From Paraliobacillus quinghaiensis (GTDB taxonomy: Bacteria; Bacillota; Bacilli; Bacillales; Amphibacillaceae): DNA of 64,000 nt. The notes below the pieces were generated by a model. The model searched no databases, had not been told where the DNA came from, and worked only from the letters and a program-made list of their open reading frames with translations. The translations under genes and the position numbers were made by a program. The stretch covers positions 1-64,000 of the forward strand of contig NZ_QJSH01000008.1 in assembly GCF_003426025.1 (NCBI RefSeq). Direction: 5' to 3'. Each line of letters begins with the position of its first letter. Position 1 is the stretch's first letter. Shown one piece after another: positions 44,767-55,326 of the stretch.

Positions 44767-45888
44767 CTATTCAAGAAAGTCTTTTAACCGTTTACTTCGG
44801 CTAGGGTGACGTAATTTTCGTAATGCTTTCGCTTCTATTTGTCTAATTCTTTCCCTAGTTACACCAAAGACTTTACCAACTTCTTCTAAAGTTCGTGTCC
44901 GCCCATCATCTAACCCAAATCTTAAACGAAGTACATTTTCTTCCCTGTCAGTTAAAGTGTCTAACACATCTTCTAGTTGTTCTTTTAATAATTCATACGC
45001 CGCATGATCAGATGGAGATGTAGCTTCTTGATCTTCAATAAAATCTCCTAAATGAGAGTCATCTTCTTCCCCAATAGGAGTCTCTAATGATACAGGTTCT
45101 TGAGCTATTTTTAGAATTTCACGAACTTTATCCGGTGTTAGTTCCATTTCTTCTCCGATTTCCTCTGGAGTAGGTTCACGACCAAAGTCTTGTAATAATT
45201 GACGTTGAACTCGGATTAGTTTATTGATTGTTTCTACCATATGCACTGGAATTCGGATTGTTCTTGCTTGATCAGCAATCGCTCTAGTTATTGCTTGACG
45301 AATCCACCAAGTAGCATACGTACTAAACTTAAAGCCTTTTTGATAATCAAATTTTTCTACAGCTTTTATTAACCCCATGTTCCCTTCTTGGATTAGATCC
45401 AAAAAGAGCATACCGCGACCTACATAACGTTTTGCAATACTTACAACTAGGCGCAAGTTTGCTTCAGCCAGTCGCCTTTTGGCTTCCTCATCACCTTGTT
45501 CAATCCGTTCTGCCAAGTTGATTTCTTCTTTTGCAGATAATAGGTCTACTCGACCAATTTCCTTTAGATACATCCTAACGGGGTCATTGATTTTAATTCC
45601 TAAAGGTACGCTTAAATCATTTAGATCAAATTCCTCTACTTTTGAAATTTGTTGCATACTTGGATCCTCTTCTGAATCACCAATTATCTCAATGCCTTGT
45701 TCACCTAGGTACTCATAATATTCGTCCATTTGTTCTGATTCTAATTCAAAATTAGCTAAACGCTCTACTACTTCTTCGTAAGCTAAAACACCGCGCTTTT
45801 TACCAACTTCTAGTAATTGTTCTTTTGCTTGTTCTAGTGTTAGTTCGGTCTCGTTTTCTTTAGAACGTGATGGCTTATTATTTGCCAT
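44767..45888 (-). CDS. sigA: Housekeeping sigma factor SigA (RpoD)
   Basis: This 373-residue protein carries sigma region 1.1 (short, acidic, as in Bacillus) and region 1.2 ([11 protein letters not shown]). Region 2 ([35 protein letters not shown]) recognises the -10 box. Regions 3 and 4 follow, the latter with the [26 protein letters not shown] 45888 follows GGAGGGGG. It lies 31 bases after dnaG, forming the classic dnaG-sigA pair without rpsU. Confidence 0.97.
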   Translation of the reverse strand: MANNKPSRSKENETELTLEQAKEQLLEVGKKRGVLAYEEVVERLANFELESEQMDEYYEYLGEQGIEIIGDSEEDPSMQQISKVEEFDLNDLSVPLGIKINDPVRMYLKEIGRVDLLSAKEEINLAERIEQGDEEAKRRLAEANLRLVVSIAKRYVGRGMLFLDLIQEGNMGLIKAVEKFDYQKGFKFSTYATWWIRQAITRAIADQARTIRIPVHMVETINKLIRVQRQLLQDFGREPTPEEIGEEMELTPDKVREILKIAQEPVSLETPIGEEDDSHLGDFIEDQEATSPSDHAAYELLKEQLEDVLDTLTDREENVLRLRFGLDDGRTRTLEEVGKVFGVTRERIRQIEAKALRKLRHPSRSKRLKDFLE

Positions 45889-45919
45889 GAGTCCCCCTCC
45901 TTCCAACTAATTTCCTCTA

Positions 45920-47740
45920 TCAATGACTAGCATTTTTAAACTTTTTCTGTAATTCGAGTATTTCCATCCCAATCTGAGCTGCTTTAACGAAATCTTTTTG
46001 AAACTCCGCATCTTTTTGTTCTTTTCTCAAAAGACGTATTGTTGTTTTATCTTCCTGTTCATATCGAATGATACGAATATAGTCTTGAATTTCTTTATTA
46101 CTAATATCTTGATGAATTGGCTCCATTGCAATTTCAACAATTTGATTTTTAAGAAATTGATCTTGGATCCGTTCAATAAAATGACTAATATCAGATTCAT
46201 AACCCTCTTCATAATAAGCATATAAATGCGTCACAATAATTTTATGTGTATCAACGTTAAAAGAAGCCCCTAATTCTATTTTAACCTTCTCAGCGATTGA
46301 TGAGTCATGAAGCATATATGCAATAAGCTGTTTTTCTGCATTATGATATGCTGGAAGTAATGATTTTTTTCGTTTGAAACTCTCAGTGCTTTTAGTATGG
46401 CTAGTTGTTTTAGCGTTATCCTGACGCTTGCCTAACTTTTCCCTACGTAGACGTATTTCCTGCAAGATCGTATCCATCGATAAGTCAAATTCATTAGCAA
46501 GTTCTTTTCCATAGTGTTCTCGTTCCATTGGACGAGAAATAATTGCTATTTCATCTATTACCTTTTCTATATATTGTATACGATCCCCTTCTAAATTAAG
46601 ATTAAAATCTTTTTTGATATAGCGCATCAAAAAAGTCATATAGGTGCTACTTGCTTCGATTATCTCATGTTGAAACCTTTCAGCTCCATAGCTTGCTATA
46701 TACGAATCAGGATCTAATCCATCTGGAATACTAGCTATTTTCACAGTACAGCCAACATGGCGGAGTAACTTAGCTGCTTTATATGATGCTTCAATACCCG
46801 CTCTGTCCCCGTCATAGCAAATTATTACTGTATCAACGTATCTTTTTAACAGACTTGCCTGTTGCTCGGTAATTGAAGTGCCCAAAGTAGCTACTCCATT
46901 TAGGATTCCTGCTTGATGTGCTGCAATAACATCCATATACCCCTCAAATAATATCGCTTGTCCTTCTTTTCGAATAGCACTACGAGCGACGTCAAAGTTA
47001 TATAAGAGTTTACCTTTTTGAAATAAAGAAGATTCGGGACTATTTAGATACTTTGGTTCTTGGTCAGTAATTGTTCTGCCACCAAAGCCAACACTTCTTC
47101 CTAAATGATTACGAATCGGAAAGGTAACTCTACCTCGAAATCGATCACTTATTTGATTTTGATCATTTGCAGTTAACACCCCAGCCTTAACCATTTGTTG
47201 TGGGTGAAAACCTTTTTTCTCTAGAAATTGAACAATCACATCTCGTGATTGTGGTGAATAACCAAGTTGAAACGTGTCTATCGTTTCATCTGAGAACCCT
47301 CGCTCTAGCAGATAACGATATCCTTGCTTACCTTCTTTTGTATGTCGCAATAAATGATGGTATAATTTTGTTAACCAATCAAATGCTTTCAAACCTGCCT
47401 GATCTTCTTCATTATATTGTTGGTTCGTTTGTTGCCTCAAATTCTCTGGCAAGACTTGACCACTTTTTTCAGCTAGGTATTGAATTGCTTGATAAAACGT
47501 GTAACCTTCCATCTCGGTAAGAAAGGTCACTACATTTCCACCTTTACCGCAACCAAAACAATGAAAAATCTGCTTATCCTGTGTAACCGAAAATGAAGGT
47601 GTTTTTTCACCATGAAAAGGACACAAACCAAAATAGTTTCTTCCCTGTTTTTTTAAAGATACATATTCACCAACAATATCTACAATATCATTCGCTTTTT
47701 TTATTTGATCAATTGTTTCTTCAGGGATTTGTTCTGACAT
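45920..47740 (-). CDS. dnaG: DNA primase DnaG
   Basis: This 606-residue primase makes RNA primers at the replication fork. The zinc ribbon CPFHGEKTPSFSV..FHCFGCGKGG is at residues about 41-67. The catalytic core begins with LLERGFSDETID, the TOPRIM motif ILFEGYMDVIAAHQAG is near 262, and YDGDRAG is near 310. The C-terminal helicase-binding domain spans about 460-606. A yqxD/yaiI gene usually found upstream is absent. Confidence 0.95.
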   Translation of the reverse strand: MSEQIPEETIDQIKKANDIVDIVGEYVSLKKQGRNYFGLCPFHGEKTPSFSVTQDKQIFHCFGCGKGGNVVTFLTEMEGYTFYQAIQYLAEKSGQVLPENLRQQTNQQYNEEDQAGLKAFDWLTKLYHHLLRHTKEGKQGYRYLLERGFSDETIDTFQLGYSPQSRDVIVQFLEKKGFHPQQMVKAGVLTANDQNQISDRFRGRVTFPIRNHLGRSVGFGGRTITDQEPKYLNSPESSLFQKGKLLYNFDVARSAIRKEGQAILFEGYMDVIAAHQAGILNGVATLGTSITEQQASLLKRYVDTVIICYDGDRAGIEASYKAAKLLRHVGCTVKIASIPDGLDPDSYIASYGAERFQHEIIEASSTYMTFLMRYIKKDFNLNLEGDRIQYIEKVIDEIAIISRPMEREHYGKELANEFDLSMDTILQEIRLRREKLGKRQDNAKTTSHTKSTESFKRKKSLLPAYHNAEKQLIAYMLHDSSIAEKVKIELGASFNVDTHKIIVTHLYAYYEEGYESDISHFIERIQDQFLKNQIVEIAMEPIHQDISNKEIQDYIRIIRYEQEDKTTIRLLRKEQKDAEFQKDFVKAAQIGMEILELQKKFKNASH

Positions 47741-48157
47741 TCATATCACCATCATCTTAATTTCTATAAAAAATGAAGAATTCCTGCAAATTTCGACATT
47801 TTTTTAAGATTTTTTTATTACCCACTTATTCTTATGATACCTCTATTTCAAGATGTATAAACTTACTATAAATATGAAATGCCTTTTATTTCGTGACCTT
47901 ACCACTATCGACAGTACATCATATGTAAAAATGATTAATAGTGCATAGAAGTAACCTAACCTATTTCTTTATGTTCTACAAAAATAACAAAAATCCTTCT
48001 TTATTTACAAAACATATCATAATAGGCAACCAATTAAGGATACTTATCTAAGATCATTTTTTTCACAATTATCAATTATAATACAAAAATATTAAAATTG
48101 CTATGAATTTGTTCAGTTTCTTAAAGTATATTCATTATATTCATTTTTAATCAAAAT
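47741..48157. other. AT-rich gap upstream of dnaG
   Basis: No reading frame with a ribosome site, RNA gene or repeat is seen. It must contain the dnaG-sigA promoter, but several AT-rich candidates (for example TTTATA-N16-TATCAT at about 47835-47865, minus strand) are equally weak. In B. subtilis yqxD occupies this position. Confidence 0.5.
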
Positions 48158-48201
48158 AAATATAAAATCCTTGTTATTAAGGAAACAAGGATTTTATATT
48201 T
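48158..48201 (-). terminator. Terminator of the PPDK-regulator gene
   Basis: AAATATAAAATCCTTGTT pairs with AACAAGGATTTTATATTT, 18 bp without mismatch, around an 8-base loop, with T-rich sequence downstream on the minus strand. Confidence 0.9.
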
Positions 48202-48216
48202 GTTTAAAAATATGAT

Positions 48217-49023
48217 CTACAGGTTAGTTCGAATTTGTAAAATGTTGTTTGCAGTTTCTTCAACTGCCTTATTTGATACATCTATAGTTGGACAACCAAT
48301 CCGATCAATAATTGCTTGAAAATAATCTATCTCATACATAATCCGTTCATGTCTTGCATAGCTAGCCTCTTCACCTAAACCTAATGATTTTAATCTTTCT
48401 TTACGAATATAATTCAGCTTTTCAGGACTGATTTTTAAACCAATACACTTACTCGGTGACACAGAAAACAGTTCTTTAGGCGGTTCAACCTCTGGTACTA
48501 CAGGAACGTTAGCTACTTTAAAGCTTTTCAACGCTAAATATTGCGATAAAGGCGTTTTTGAGGTTCTTGATACGCCAATCAATACGATATCTGCTAACTC
48601 TATTCCCCTTGGGTCTCTTCCATCATCATATTTAACTGCAAACTCAATTGCCTCAACTCTCTTAAAATAAGCTTCATCTAATCGATGTAGTAGACCCGGT
48701 TGCAATTTCGGTTTTTGACCGAAGAACCTTTCCATCGCTTCAAGCATAGGACCAATAATATCAATCGATTCCACGTTCATTTCAATAGAAGCATGCTTAA
48801 TGAATTGACGCAAAATTGGGTTAACCAATGTAAAACCAATCATTGCTTTGTCCCTAGCTGCTTGTTCAACGATTGCTTCCAATCTAGTTATATCTTCCAC
48901 ATAAGGCGCCCGAATAATTTCATAGTCATTTCCATTTATAAATTGAGATAATGCTGACTTAATTACTTGCTCTGCAGTCTCACCAACAGAGTCCGATACA
49001 AGGTATATAATCGGCTTTTTCAA
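48217..49023 (-). CDS. yqfL: PPDK/PEP synthase regulatory kinase-phosphorylase (YqfL)
   Basis: This 268-residue DUF299 protein has the unusual P-loop [13 protein letters not shown] near residue 150 and the N-terminal [12 protein letters not shown] motif. Members switch pyruvate phosphate dikinase or PEP synthase on and off by ADP-dependent phosphorylation and phosphate-dependent dephosphorylation. TTG 49023 sits at proper distance from GGGGGTG and gives the family start, whereas GTG 49029 is too close. It lies 18 bases after glyS, as in B. subtilis. Confidence 0.88.
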   Translation of the reverse strand: MKKPIIYLVSDSVGETAEQVIKSALSQFINGNDYEIIRAPYVEDITRLEAIVEQAARDKAMIGFTLVNPILRQFIKHASIEMNVESIDIIGPMLEAMERFFGQKPKLQPGLLHRLDEAYFKRVEAIEFAVKYDDGRDPRGIELADIVLIGVSRTSKTPLSQYLALKSFKVANVPVVPEVEPPKELFSVSPSKCIGLKISPEKLNYIRKERLKSLGLGEEASYARHERIMYEIDYFQAIIDRIGCPTIDVSNKAVEETANNILQIRTNL

Positions 49024-49041
49024 AATCACACCCCCAATTAT

Positions 49042-51135
49042 TTAAGATGAAAACTGTTGTTTCCATTCAATTTTGCTTAAATCTGCAAATTCAAGCATTA
49101 AACTTTCGATTTGATTTAATAATGAGATTCTATTTTTTTTCACCGCTTCGTTATCAGTCATGACCATTGTATGATCAAAAAATGCATGAATAGAATCGGT
49201 TAATTCTTCTAATGACATCATAGCTTCGTTTGCTTCAAATAACTGAATTTGCTTCATGAACATTTTTTTTATTTCTTCATAGCGTTCATAAAGCTCTTGT
49301 TCTTGCTTATTTTCGAATAAGTCAATATTCACACCAGTATCTTTTCCTTTTTTAGCCAAATTAATCACTCGTACAAAGGCCTCTTGAACAGGTTTAAAGC
49401 TATCTTGTTGTCTTTTTTCAGCTAACAGTTGTGCTTTTTCAATTGTAAACGTTAGATTTGCAATACCATTTGCTAATACAGCTTCAATAATATCTTGCTC
49501 TATTCCTTCTTCTTTTAAAATATAAGCTGCTCTTGCATAGAAAAATGCAGAAACACTCTGATTCACTTCTTCTTTCGTATTTGTTGCAATTTCTAACGGT
49601 TGATGGATATCTTGCGTAACATTTAGTAACTCTTCAATTGTAATGGACCAATTTTTATCTTGTAAAATTTGTAATACACCCATAGCCTGACGCCTTAGTG
49701 CATATGGATCCTGTGAACCAGTTGGTATAATGCCAACTGAGATGCAACCAATAATCGTATCTAACTTATCTGCGACACTTACAATAGCACCTTCAGTCGT
49801 CTGAGGTAATGCATCATTAGCATGTCTTGGCATGTAATGTTCATTAATTGCTTTTGCTACGTGTTCATTTTCACCAAAGAGACTTGCGTACTTTTCACCC
49901 ATTACACCTTGAAGTTTAGTAAATTCATTTACCATGTTCGTAACCAAGTCAAATTTACTTATTTGCGCTGCACGTACGGCATTTTCTTTCGTTGAATTAT
50001 CAGCACCAATTAAATCAGCTAACTTTGAAGTCAACTTGACCACACGATTTACTTTATCTGAAATTGTTCCCAAACTTTCCTGGAAAACCATCCGTTCTAA
50101 CTTTTTAAGATTTTGTTCAATAGATTGCTTTTGGTCTTCTTGATAGAAAAACATTGCATCAGATAAACGTGCTTTCAAGACTTTTTCATTTCCTTTTGCT
50201 ACCGTATTAAGGTGTTGATCATTTCCATTACGTACAGCAACAAAATATTGGAGTAGTTCTCCTTCATTATTTAATACAGGGAAATAACGCTGATGTTCTT
50301 TCATCGATGTTATTAATGCTTCTTTAGGGATTGTTAGGAATTCTTGACTGAACGATCCAAAAAAGGCAGTAGGGTATTCAACGAGTTGACTTACTTCTTC
50401 CAGCAATTCTTGGTCTTCTGGTATAATCCACCCATTCGTCTTCTCTAACTCTTTTATCTGCTCTTTTATTAGAGCTTTCCTTTTTTTGGCGTCTGCAATT
50501 ACATATTGTGAGTTCAGTAATTCTTCATAATTTAACGGATTGTCTACAACAACTTTTCCCCCTAAGAAACGGTGCCCATATGTTTGATTCGAAGTTTTAA
50601 CACCTGCAATTTCAAACGGAATAATTGTTTGATCATTTAATGCTACAAGCCAACGTATTGGGCGAATAAAGCGCAAGGATCCATTTGACCAACGCATGTT
50701 TTTAGGAAATGTTAGACTTAAAATAACATCTTTAAAGCCAGATAGTAATTGATCTGCCGTTTTGCCTTCTGTGTATTTTTTGACAAATGCATATTCTGTA
50801 TCTTTAATTGTTTTAAAATAAATGTCATCTGCAGCTTTCCCTTGGCCTTTAGAAAAACCAATTGCTGCTTTAGACCAATTCCCTTCTTGATCAAGTGCGA
50901 TTTTTTTCGCAGGACCTCTTGCTTCTTCTTCCATATCTTCTTGTTTAGTAGCCAGTCCTTCAATCACCACTGCTAATCTTCTAGGTGTTACAAAAGTTTC
51001 TACTTTTTGATAAGGCAAACGAACCGAATCCAGCCACTCTATTGTTTTTACGTGTAATTGCTTTTCTGTATCATCTAAAAATCGAGCGGGCATTTCCTCA
51101 AGTCCTATTTCAAATAAAATATTAGTTGTTTTCAT
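49042..51135 (-). CDS. glyS: Glycyl-tRNA synthetase beta subunit
   Basis: This 697-residue subunit of the alpha2-beta2 glycyl-tRNA synthetase binds tRNA-Gly. The N-terminal [15 protein letters not shown] and central HQRYFPV are family landmarks. The HD-like region lies around [19 protein letters not shown], and the C-terminal anticodon-binding DALR-like domain includes the end near residues 580-690. It overlaps glyQ by 14 bases, so subunits are produced together. Confidence 0.95.
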   Translation of the reverse strand: MKTTNILFEIGLEEMPARFLDDTEKQLHVKTIEWLDSVRLPYQKVETFVTPRRLAVVIEGLATKQEDMEEEARGPAKKIALDQEGNWSKAAIGFSKGQGKAADDIYFKTIKDTEYAFVKKYTEGKTADQLLSGFKDVILSLTFPKNMRWSNGSLRFIRPIRWLVALNDQTIIPFEIAGVKTSNQTYGHRFLGGKVVVDNPLNYEELLNSQYVIADAKKRKALIKEQIKELEKTNGWIIPEDQELLEEVSQLVEYPTAFFGSFSQEFLTIPKEALITSMKEHQRYFPVLNNEGELLQYFVAVRNGNDQHLNTVAKGNEKVLKARLSDAMFFYQEDQKQSIEQNLKKLERMVFQESLGTISDKVNRVVKLTSKLADLIGADNSTKENAVRAAQISKFDLVTNMVNEFTKLQGVMGEKYASLFGENEHVAKAINEHYMPRHANDALPQTTEGAIVSVADKLDTIIGCISVGIIPTGSQDPYALRRQAMGVLQILQDKNWSITIEELLNVTQDIHQPLEIATNTKEEVNQSVSAFFYARAAYILKEEGIEQDIIEAVLANGIANLTFTIEKAQLLAEKRQQDSFKPVQEAFVRVINLAKKGKDTGVNIDLFENKQEQELYERYEEIKKMFMKQIQLFEANEAMMSLEELTDSIHAFFDHTMVMTDNEAVKKNRISLLNQIESLMLEFADLSKIEWKQQFSS

Positions 51136-52015
51136 TTTGTTTTCCCTCCTCTTTTAACATTGGAAAACCTAATCTTTCTCTTTCTTCAACATATAATTTA
51201 GCTATTGCACGAGCTAAGTTTCTTACACGTCCAATATAAGCCGTTCGTTCAGTTACCGAAATAACACCCTTTGCATCTAATAAATTAAATGTATGGGAAC
51301 ACTTTAATACATAGTCATAAGCTGGAAATACTAATCCTTTTTCCATTGTTTGTTTCGCTTCTTGTTCATACGTAGTAAATAAATCAAATAACATTGTAGT
51401 ATTTGATTCCTCAAACGTATATTTGGAATGCTCCCACTCAGGTTGGTAAAAAATATCGCCTACCGTAACACCATCAGTCCATTCTAATTCAAAGACATTT
51501 TCTTTATCTTGGATATATGAAGCAAGACGTTCCATTCCATATGTAATTTCAACAGCAACAGGCTTTGCTTCCAGCCCCCCAATTTGTTGAAAGTAGGTGA
51601 ATTGTGTAATTTCCATTCCATCCAACCATACTTCCCAACCTAATCCAGCCGCTCCAAGTGTTGGATTCTCCCAGTTGTCCTCAACAAATCTAATATCATG
51701 CTGCAATGGATCAATCCCTAACTTTTTCAAAGAATCCAAATAAAGATCTTGTATATTATCAGGTGAAGGTTTCATAATTACTTGAAACTGATGATGTTGA
51801 TACAGACGATTTGGATTTTGACCATAACGACCATCTGCTGGACGTCTAGATGGCTCAACATACGCCACATTCCAAGGCTCAGGACCTAGACTACGCAGTA
51901 ATGTCATTGGAGACATTGTTCCTGCCCCTTTCTCAACATCATAAGCTTGCATTAATATACAATTTTGATCTGACCAGTGTTTTTGTAAAGTTAAAATCAT
52001 CTCTTGAATATTCAT
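51122..52015 (-). CDS. glyQ: Glycyl-tRNA synthetase alpha subunit
   Basis: This 297-residue catalytic alpha subunit has the class II motifs: the family start [14 protein letters not shown], motif 2 region [20 protein letters not shown] (about 57-76) and [20 protein letters not shown]. Its expression is set by the glycine T-box leader upstream. It is the first gene of glyQ-glyS-yqfL. Confidence 0.96.
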   Translation of the reverse strand: MNIQEMILTLQKHWSDQNCILMQAYDVEKGAGTMSPMTLLRSLGPEPWNVAYVEPSRRPADGRYGQNPNRLYQHHQFQVIMKPSPDNIQDLYLDSLKKLGIDPLQHDIRFVEDNWENPTLGAAGLGWEVWLDGMEITQFTYFQQIGGLEAKPVAVEITYGMERLASYIQDKENVFELEWTDGVTVGDIFYQPEWEHSKYTFEESNTTMLFDLFTTYEQEAKQTMEKGLVFPAYDYVLKCSHTFNLLDAKGVISVTERTAYIGRVRNLARAIAKLYVEERERLGFPMLKEEGKQNENN

Positions 52016-52080
52016 TTATTAACCCTCCGCTTCGATTAATTCCACAGTGCATATAGTGCTTTTAAACATCCTTATATAGA

Positions 52081-52297
52081 AAATCCCGTCCCTATGCCTC
52101 ATCTATTGAGACATAGGGACGGGATTTCCGCGGTTCCACCCTATTTGCTACTCTAAATTAGAATAGCCACTTTTATAAAGATGCTCCAGAACGCCTTCCT
52201 TTTAGCAATCTATGTCCAGCTCTCACCGTCCTGGACTCGCTAAAACAGAATATCTAAAAGTACTACTCTCTATCATTGCATAACTTGTCGAATTTGT
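52081..52297 (-). promoter_or_regulatory. Glycine T-box leader of glyQS
   Basis: On the minus strand Stem I runs from about 52290 and includes the specifier GGC (52195-52193) in the context GGAAGGCGTTCTGG. The T-box GGGTGGAACCGCGG (52141-52127) has TGGA, whose A matches the U discriminator of tRNA-Gly. A strong terminator follows at 52127-52081, with AAATCCCGTCCCTATG pairing with CATAGGGACGGGATTT. Uncharged tRNA-Gly should stabilise the antiterminator. It is short, like other glyQS T-boxes. Confidence 0.93.
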
Positions 52298-52303
52298 ACT
52301 AAA

Positions 52304-52332
52304 ATCATAAGGTAAAATCTTACGTTTGTCAA
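52304..52332 (-). promoter_or_regulatory. Sigma-A promoter of glyQS
   Basis: TTGACA (52332-52327) and TATGAT (52309-52304) on the minus strand have a 17-base spacer and place the transcript start near 52297, right at the T-box leader. Confidence 0.88.
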
Positions 52333-52358
52333 CTATAGAAAAATTTAAAATGTATTTA

Positions 52359-53102
52359 TTAAGTAAATAAATCCAGTTGCTTCAAAAATTTCTTCGATTT
52401 AATAAAAAAGCCACCATATTGTTCATAATAGGTTTCCATCAATTGCTGTAAAATTTTCTTATTTTCAACCTTAATAGAAATGTTTCCAATTCGTTCAACA
52501 TTAACATCAGCAAAAACTTGTAATAATTTTACTAGTGTACTAGATAATACTACTGATTCTGGATCACTTGAAACACACCTTTGACAGATCAATCCACCTT
52601 CTTTGACAGAAAAAGCTTGTAATGTATTATTTCCCTCACAAATTGCACATTGATGTAACATGGGTGCAAAGCCAGCTTTTTTATATAACTTTAATTCATA
52701 CATCATTGTTACAATCTCTGGATCTTTTTCATCTGTAATCGCTTGTAAAGTTGCCATAAACTGTTGGTAGAAAAATTGGTCTGGTATTTTCTCGTCAAAG
52801 ATTTTTTCTGTAAGTTCTGCAAGATAACTTGCATACGCAGTCTTGACTATATCTTCTCTAATCTTGCGGAATGAAGAAATAACTTCACCTTGCTGTAACG
52901 AACCTAAACCAGAACCAATTTGCATCAAAAAAGTTCCATGTACAAATGGCTGCGTTATTGCAGCCATTCTACTTTTTGTTTTTTTAGCACCACGAGCAAT
53001 TGCAGCCACTTTGCCTTTTTCTTTTGAGAATAATGTAACAATTTTATGTGTTTCTCCATAATCCTGCGTACGTATAATTATTCCTTCGATTTTGTCAAAC
53101 AA
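52359..53102 (-). CDS. recO: DNA repair protein RecO
   Basis: This 247-residue recombination mediator loads RecA in RecFOR repair. An N-terminal OB fold (KIEGIIIRTQDYGETHKIVT) is followed by a helical domain and a zinc finger CAICEGNN...CQRCVSS (about residues 148-175). The start is uncertain: TTG 53102 gives the family start and lies after GGTGA; GTG 53111 and TTG 53114 are in frame. It is preceded by yqzL and era on the same strand. Confidence 0.92.
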   Translation of the reverse strand: MFDKIEGIIIRTQDYGETHKIVTLFSKEKGKVAAIARGAKKTKSRMAAITQPFVHGTFLMQIGSGLGSLQQGEVISSFRKIREDIVKTAYASYLAELTEKIFDEKIPDQFFYQQFMATLQAITDEKDPEIVTMMYELKLYKKAGFAPMLHQCAICEGNNTLQAFSVKEGGLICQRCVSSDPESVVLSSTLVKLLQVFADVNVERIGNISIKVENKKILQQLMETYYEQYGGFFIKSKKFLKQLDLFT

Positions 53103-53167
53103 AAAATTCACCAATCTCTCAATTCTAAACGCTCTAAAGCGGTATATAGGTAATAGCTTACCATTTT

Positions 53168-53311
53168 TTACATTTGATTATCATACTCTTGCACTGCTTC
53201 TTCATTTGGTTCTGTTCCACTTTCATGATAGACAATTTCTAATTCTTTCATTAATAAATAGGTTTCAATGTTTCCCGTTTGACTAAATATCTTCCATGGC
53301 AAGTCGATCAC
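53168..53311 (-). CDS. yqzL: YqzL family small protein
   Basis: This 47-residue protein reads MIDLPWKIFSQTGNIETYLL, then MKELEIVYHESG and an acidic end. The W-K-x-F-S-x-T-G-N motif and location between era and recO identify YqzL. GTG 53311 follows AGGTGGGG. The function is unknown. Confidence 0.82.
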   Translation of the reverse strand: MIDLPWKIFSQTGNIETYLLMKELEIVYHESGTEPNEEAVQEYDNQM

Positions 53312-53404
53312 AAGAAACCCCACCTTTCTAATGCAATATAGTTTGTGCCTACTTATAGAATGACCTCATTTAATCAAAGCATGTGTTAAAATATTTACCA
53401 TGTA

Positions 53405-54307
53405 TTAATAATCATTATCGCTAAAACCAAACTCTTGCAGGTTTTGCGGGCGGTTTCGCCAATCTTTTTGCACTTTCACCCATAATTCCAAGTAAATTTT
53501 TGTTCCCAATAGTGCTTCGATATCTGCCCTTGCCTTTATACCAATTTGTTTTAACATAGAGCCTTGTTTTCCAATGATGATACCTTTTTGCGAGCTTCTT
53601 TCCGTAACAATTGCTGCCTGTATTAGTATTTTTTCGTCTTCTTTTTTCTCTATTTGTTCAATTATAACAGCAATTGAATGTGGAATTTCTTCACGTGTTA
53701 ACTGAAGTACTTTCTCTCGAATTAATTCACTCATTATAAATCTTTCGGGATGATCTGTTACCTGATCTTCAGGATAATATTGAGGTCCTTGTGGCAAATG
53801 TTCTTTTAGTACCTGTATCAAGTGTTCCACATTATTTCCTTCTAAAGCAGATATGGGAACAATCTCAGTAAAGTCGTACTTGTCCTTATATTTATCAATT
53901 AGTAGAATCAATTGATCGGGATGTATTTGATCAATTTTATTAATAATCAAAAACACTGGGCTTTTTATACTTTCTAAGCGCTCAATAATATACTTATCTC
54001 CTGCACCATAGCCCTCTTCAGCATTAATCATAAATAGAACAACATCAACTTCATTTAACGTGTTTTGAGCCACCTTGACCATAAAGTCGCCAAGTTTGTG
54101 TTTTGGTTTATGAATACCTGGTGTATCAATGAATACATATTGTGCATCAGGCTCTGTTAATACACCTTGTATTGTGTTTCGTGTCGTTTGTGCTTTATCA
54201 CTCATAATTGCTATTTTTTGGCCTATTACACGGTTCATAAAAGTTGATTTTCCAACATTTGGTCTACCAACTATTGTAATAAAACCAGATTTGTATGCTT
54301 GATCCAT
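53405..54307 (-). CDS. era: GTPase Era
   Basis: This 300-residue GTPase assists 30S maturation at the 3' end of 16S rRNA. It has G1 GRPNVGKST (residues 14-22), G2 TTRN, G3 DTPG, G4 NKID and G5 SALEG. The C-terminal KH domain is [19 protein letters not shown] followed by [12 protein letters not shown]. In B. subtilis cdd sits between era and dgkA; here about 200 bases of noncoding DNA replace it. Confidence 0.95.
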   Translation of the reverse strand: MDQAYKSGFITIVGRPNVGKSTFMNRVIGQKIAIMSDKAQTTRNTIQGVLTEPDAQYVFIDTPGIHKPKHKLGDFMVKVAQNTLNEVDVVLFMINAEEGYGAGDKYIIERLESIKSPVFLIINKIDQIHPDQLILLIDKYKDKYDFTEIVPISALEGNNVEHLIQVLKEHLPQGPQYYPEDQVTDHPERFIMSELIREKVLQLTREEIPHSIAVIIEQIEKKEDEKILIQAAIVTERSSQKGIIIGKQGSMLKQIGIKARADIEALLGTKIYLELWVKVQKDWRNRPQNLQEFGFSDNDY

Positions 54308-54506
54308 GATGTATCCTCCATTGGTTTGTCAAATGAGTTATCTCCTACACTTATTTTACTATAAACTTAATTACATTTCATGTTTTCGACAAAAGCTCTT
54401 ATGACTTGCTATTTTTATTACTACGCTGTTAAAACTTTATTAAATAAAACAGGGGGACATGTCGATTTTTGGATCTAGCTTTTAATGAGTGACTAAATCC
54501 CCCTTA

Positions 54507-54884
54507 TTACAATATCAACAAAAATTTTGGTAAAAAAATAATTAAACCAATAATGATTGACGTAAATGCTGCTACTAACACTGCACCTGCAGTTAAATCT
54601 TTTATCTTACCTACAGTTGGATGTATTTCAGGTGCAAGATAGTCCAATAAATGTTCCATTGCTGTATTGAATAACTCACATATTAGAACAGCTCCAATAG
54701 TTAATGTTAGTAGCATCCATTCGGTCGCAGAAACTCCAAGAGCATAACCACAAAACAATACAATAAAAAGAACTACAAAGTGTACCTTCATATTCATTTC
54801 CGAACGAAATGCATACACTATCCCATTTACTGCATATTTCACACCTAGCCGATTTGGTTTATTCCCTTTGTAATCCGAACCCAT
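54507..54884 (-). CDS. dgkA: Undecaprenol/diacylglycerol kinase
   Basis: This 125-residue membrane kinase has three helices. The catalytic motif CELFNTAMEHLLDYL (about residues 68-82) contains the key Glu residues. The Bacillus homologue phosphorylates undecaprenol for cell wall carrier recycling. It overlaps ybeY by 26 bases; AGAGG lies eight bases before ATG 54884. Confidence 0.9.
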   Translation of the reverse strand: MGSDYKGNKPNRLGVKYAVNGIVYAFRSEMNMKVHFVVLFIVLFCGYALGVSATEWMLLTLTIGAVLICELFNTAMEHLLDYLAPEIHPTVGKIKDLTAGAVLVAAFTSIIIGLIIFLPKFLLIL

Positions 54885-55326
54885 TTAAAAGTTCCTCTTG
54901 TTTTAAAAACATTTGTTTTTCATCTTCTTCTTTTATGTGGTCATACCCTAACAGATGTAAGAATCCGTGAAGTACTAAAAAACCTAATTCTCGTTCAAAA
55001 GAATGCTTATACTCTTCGGCCTGTTCTTTTACTTTATCAACTGATATAACAATATCACCTAAAGCAACGGGAAGATCCTCTCCAATAATTGCTAACTCAC
55101 CTTCGACTCTTTCTTCTAAAGCAAATGAAATCACGTCAGTTGGCTGATCAATTTGACGGTAATTACGATTGATTATCTGAATTTCACGATTATCAACAAA
55201 ATTAATTGATAGTTCTGCTTCCTGTGTTACCCCTTCAGCTTCAGCTGCATAAGTTAGAAGTTTTTCAATTAAATCAATATACGCTTCTGTTATAGAATTT
55301 GTTTCGTCATGGAAATCAATATGCAT
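54859..55326 (-). CDS. ybeY: Endoribonuclease YbeY
   Basis: This 155-residue metal-dependent RNase of 16S rRNA maturation and ribosome quality control has its zinc site in HGFLHLLGYDH (about residues 119-129). The N-terminal half contains INRNYRQIDQPTDVISFALE. Its start overlaps the yqfF stop by one base and its end overlaps dgkA. Confidence 0.94.
   Translation of the reverse strand: MHIDFHDETNSITEAYIDLIEKLLTYAAEAEGVTQEAELSINFVDNREIQIINRNYRQIDQPTDVISFALEERVEGELAIIGEDLPVALGDIVISVDKVKEQAEEYKHSFERELGFLVLHGFLHLLGYDHIKEEDEKQMFLKQEELLNGFGLQRE

Noticed and set aside
47741-48157. Candidate small RNA or promoter signals upstream of dnaG
   Set aside because: Only AT-rich candidates of equal weakness; none can be preferred.
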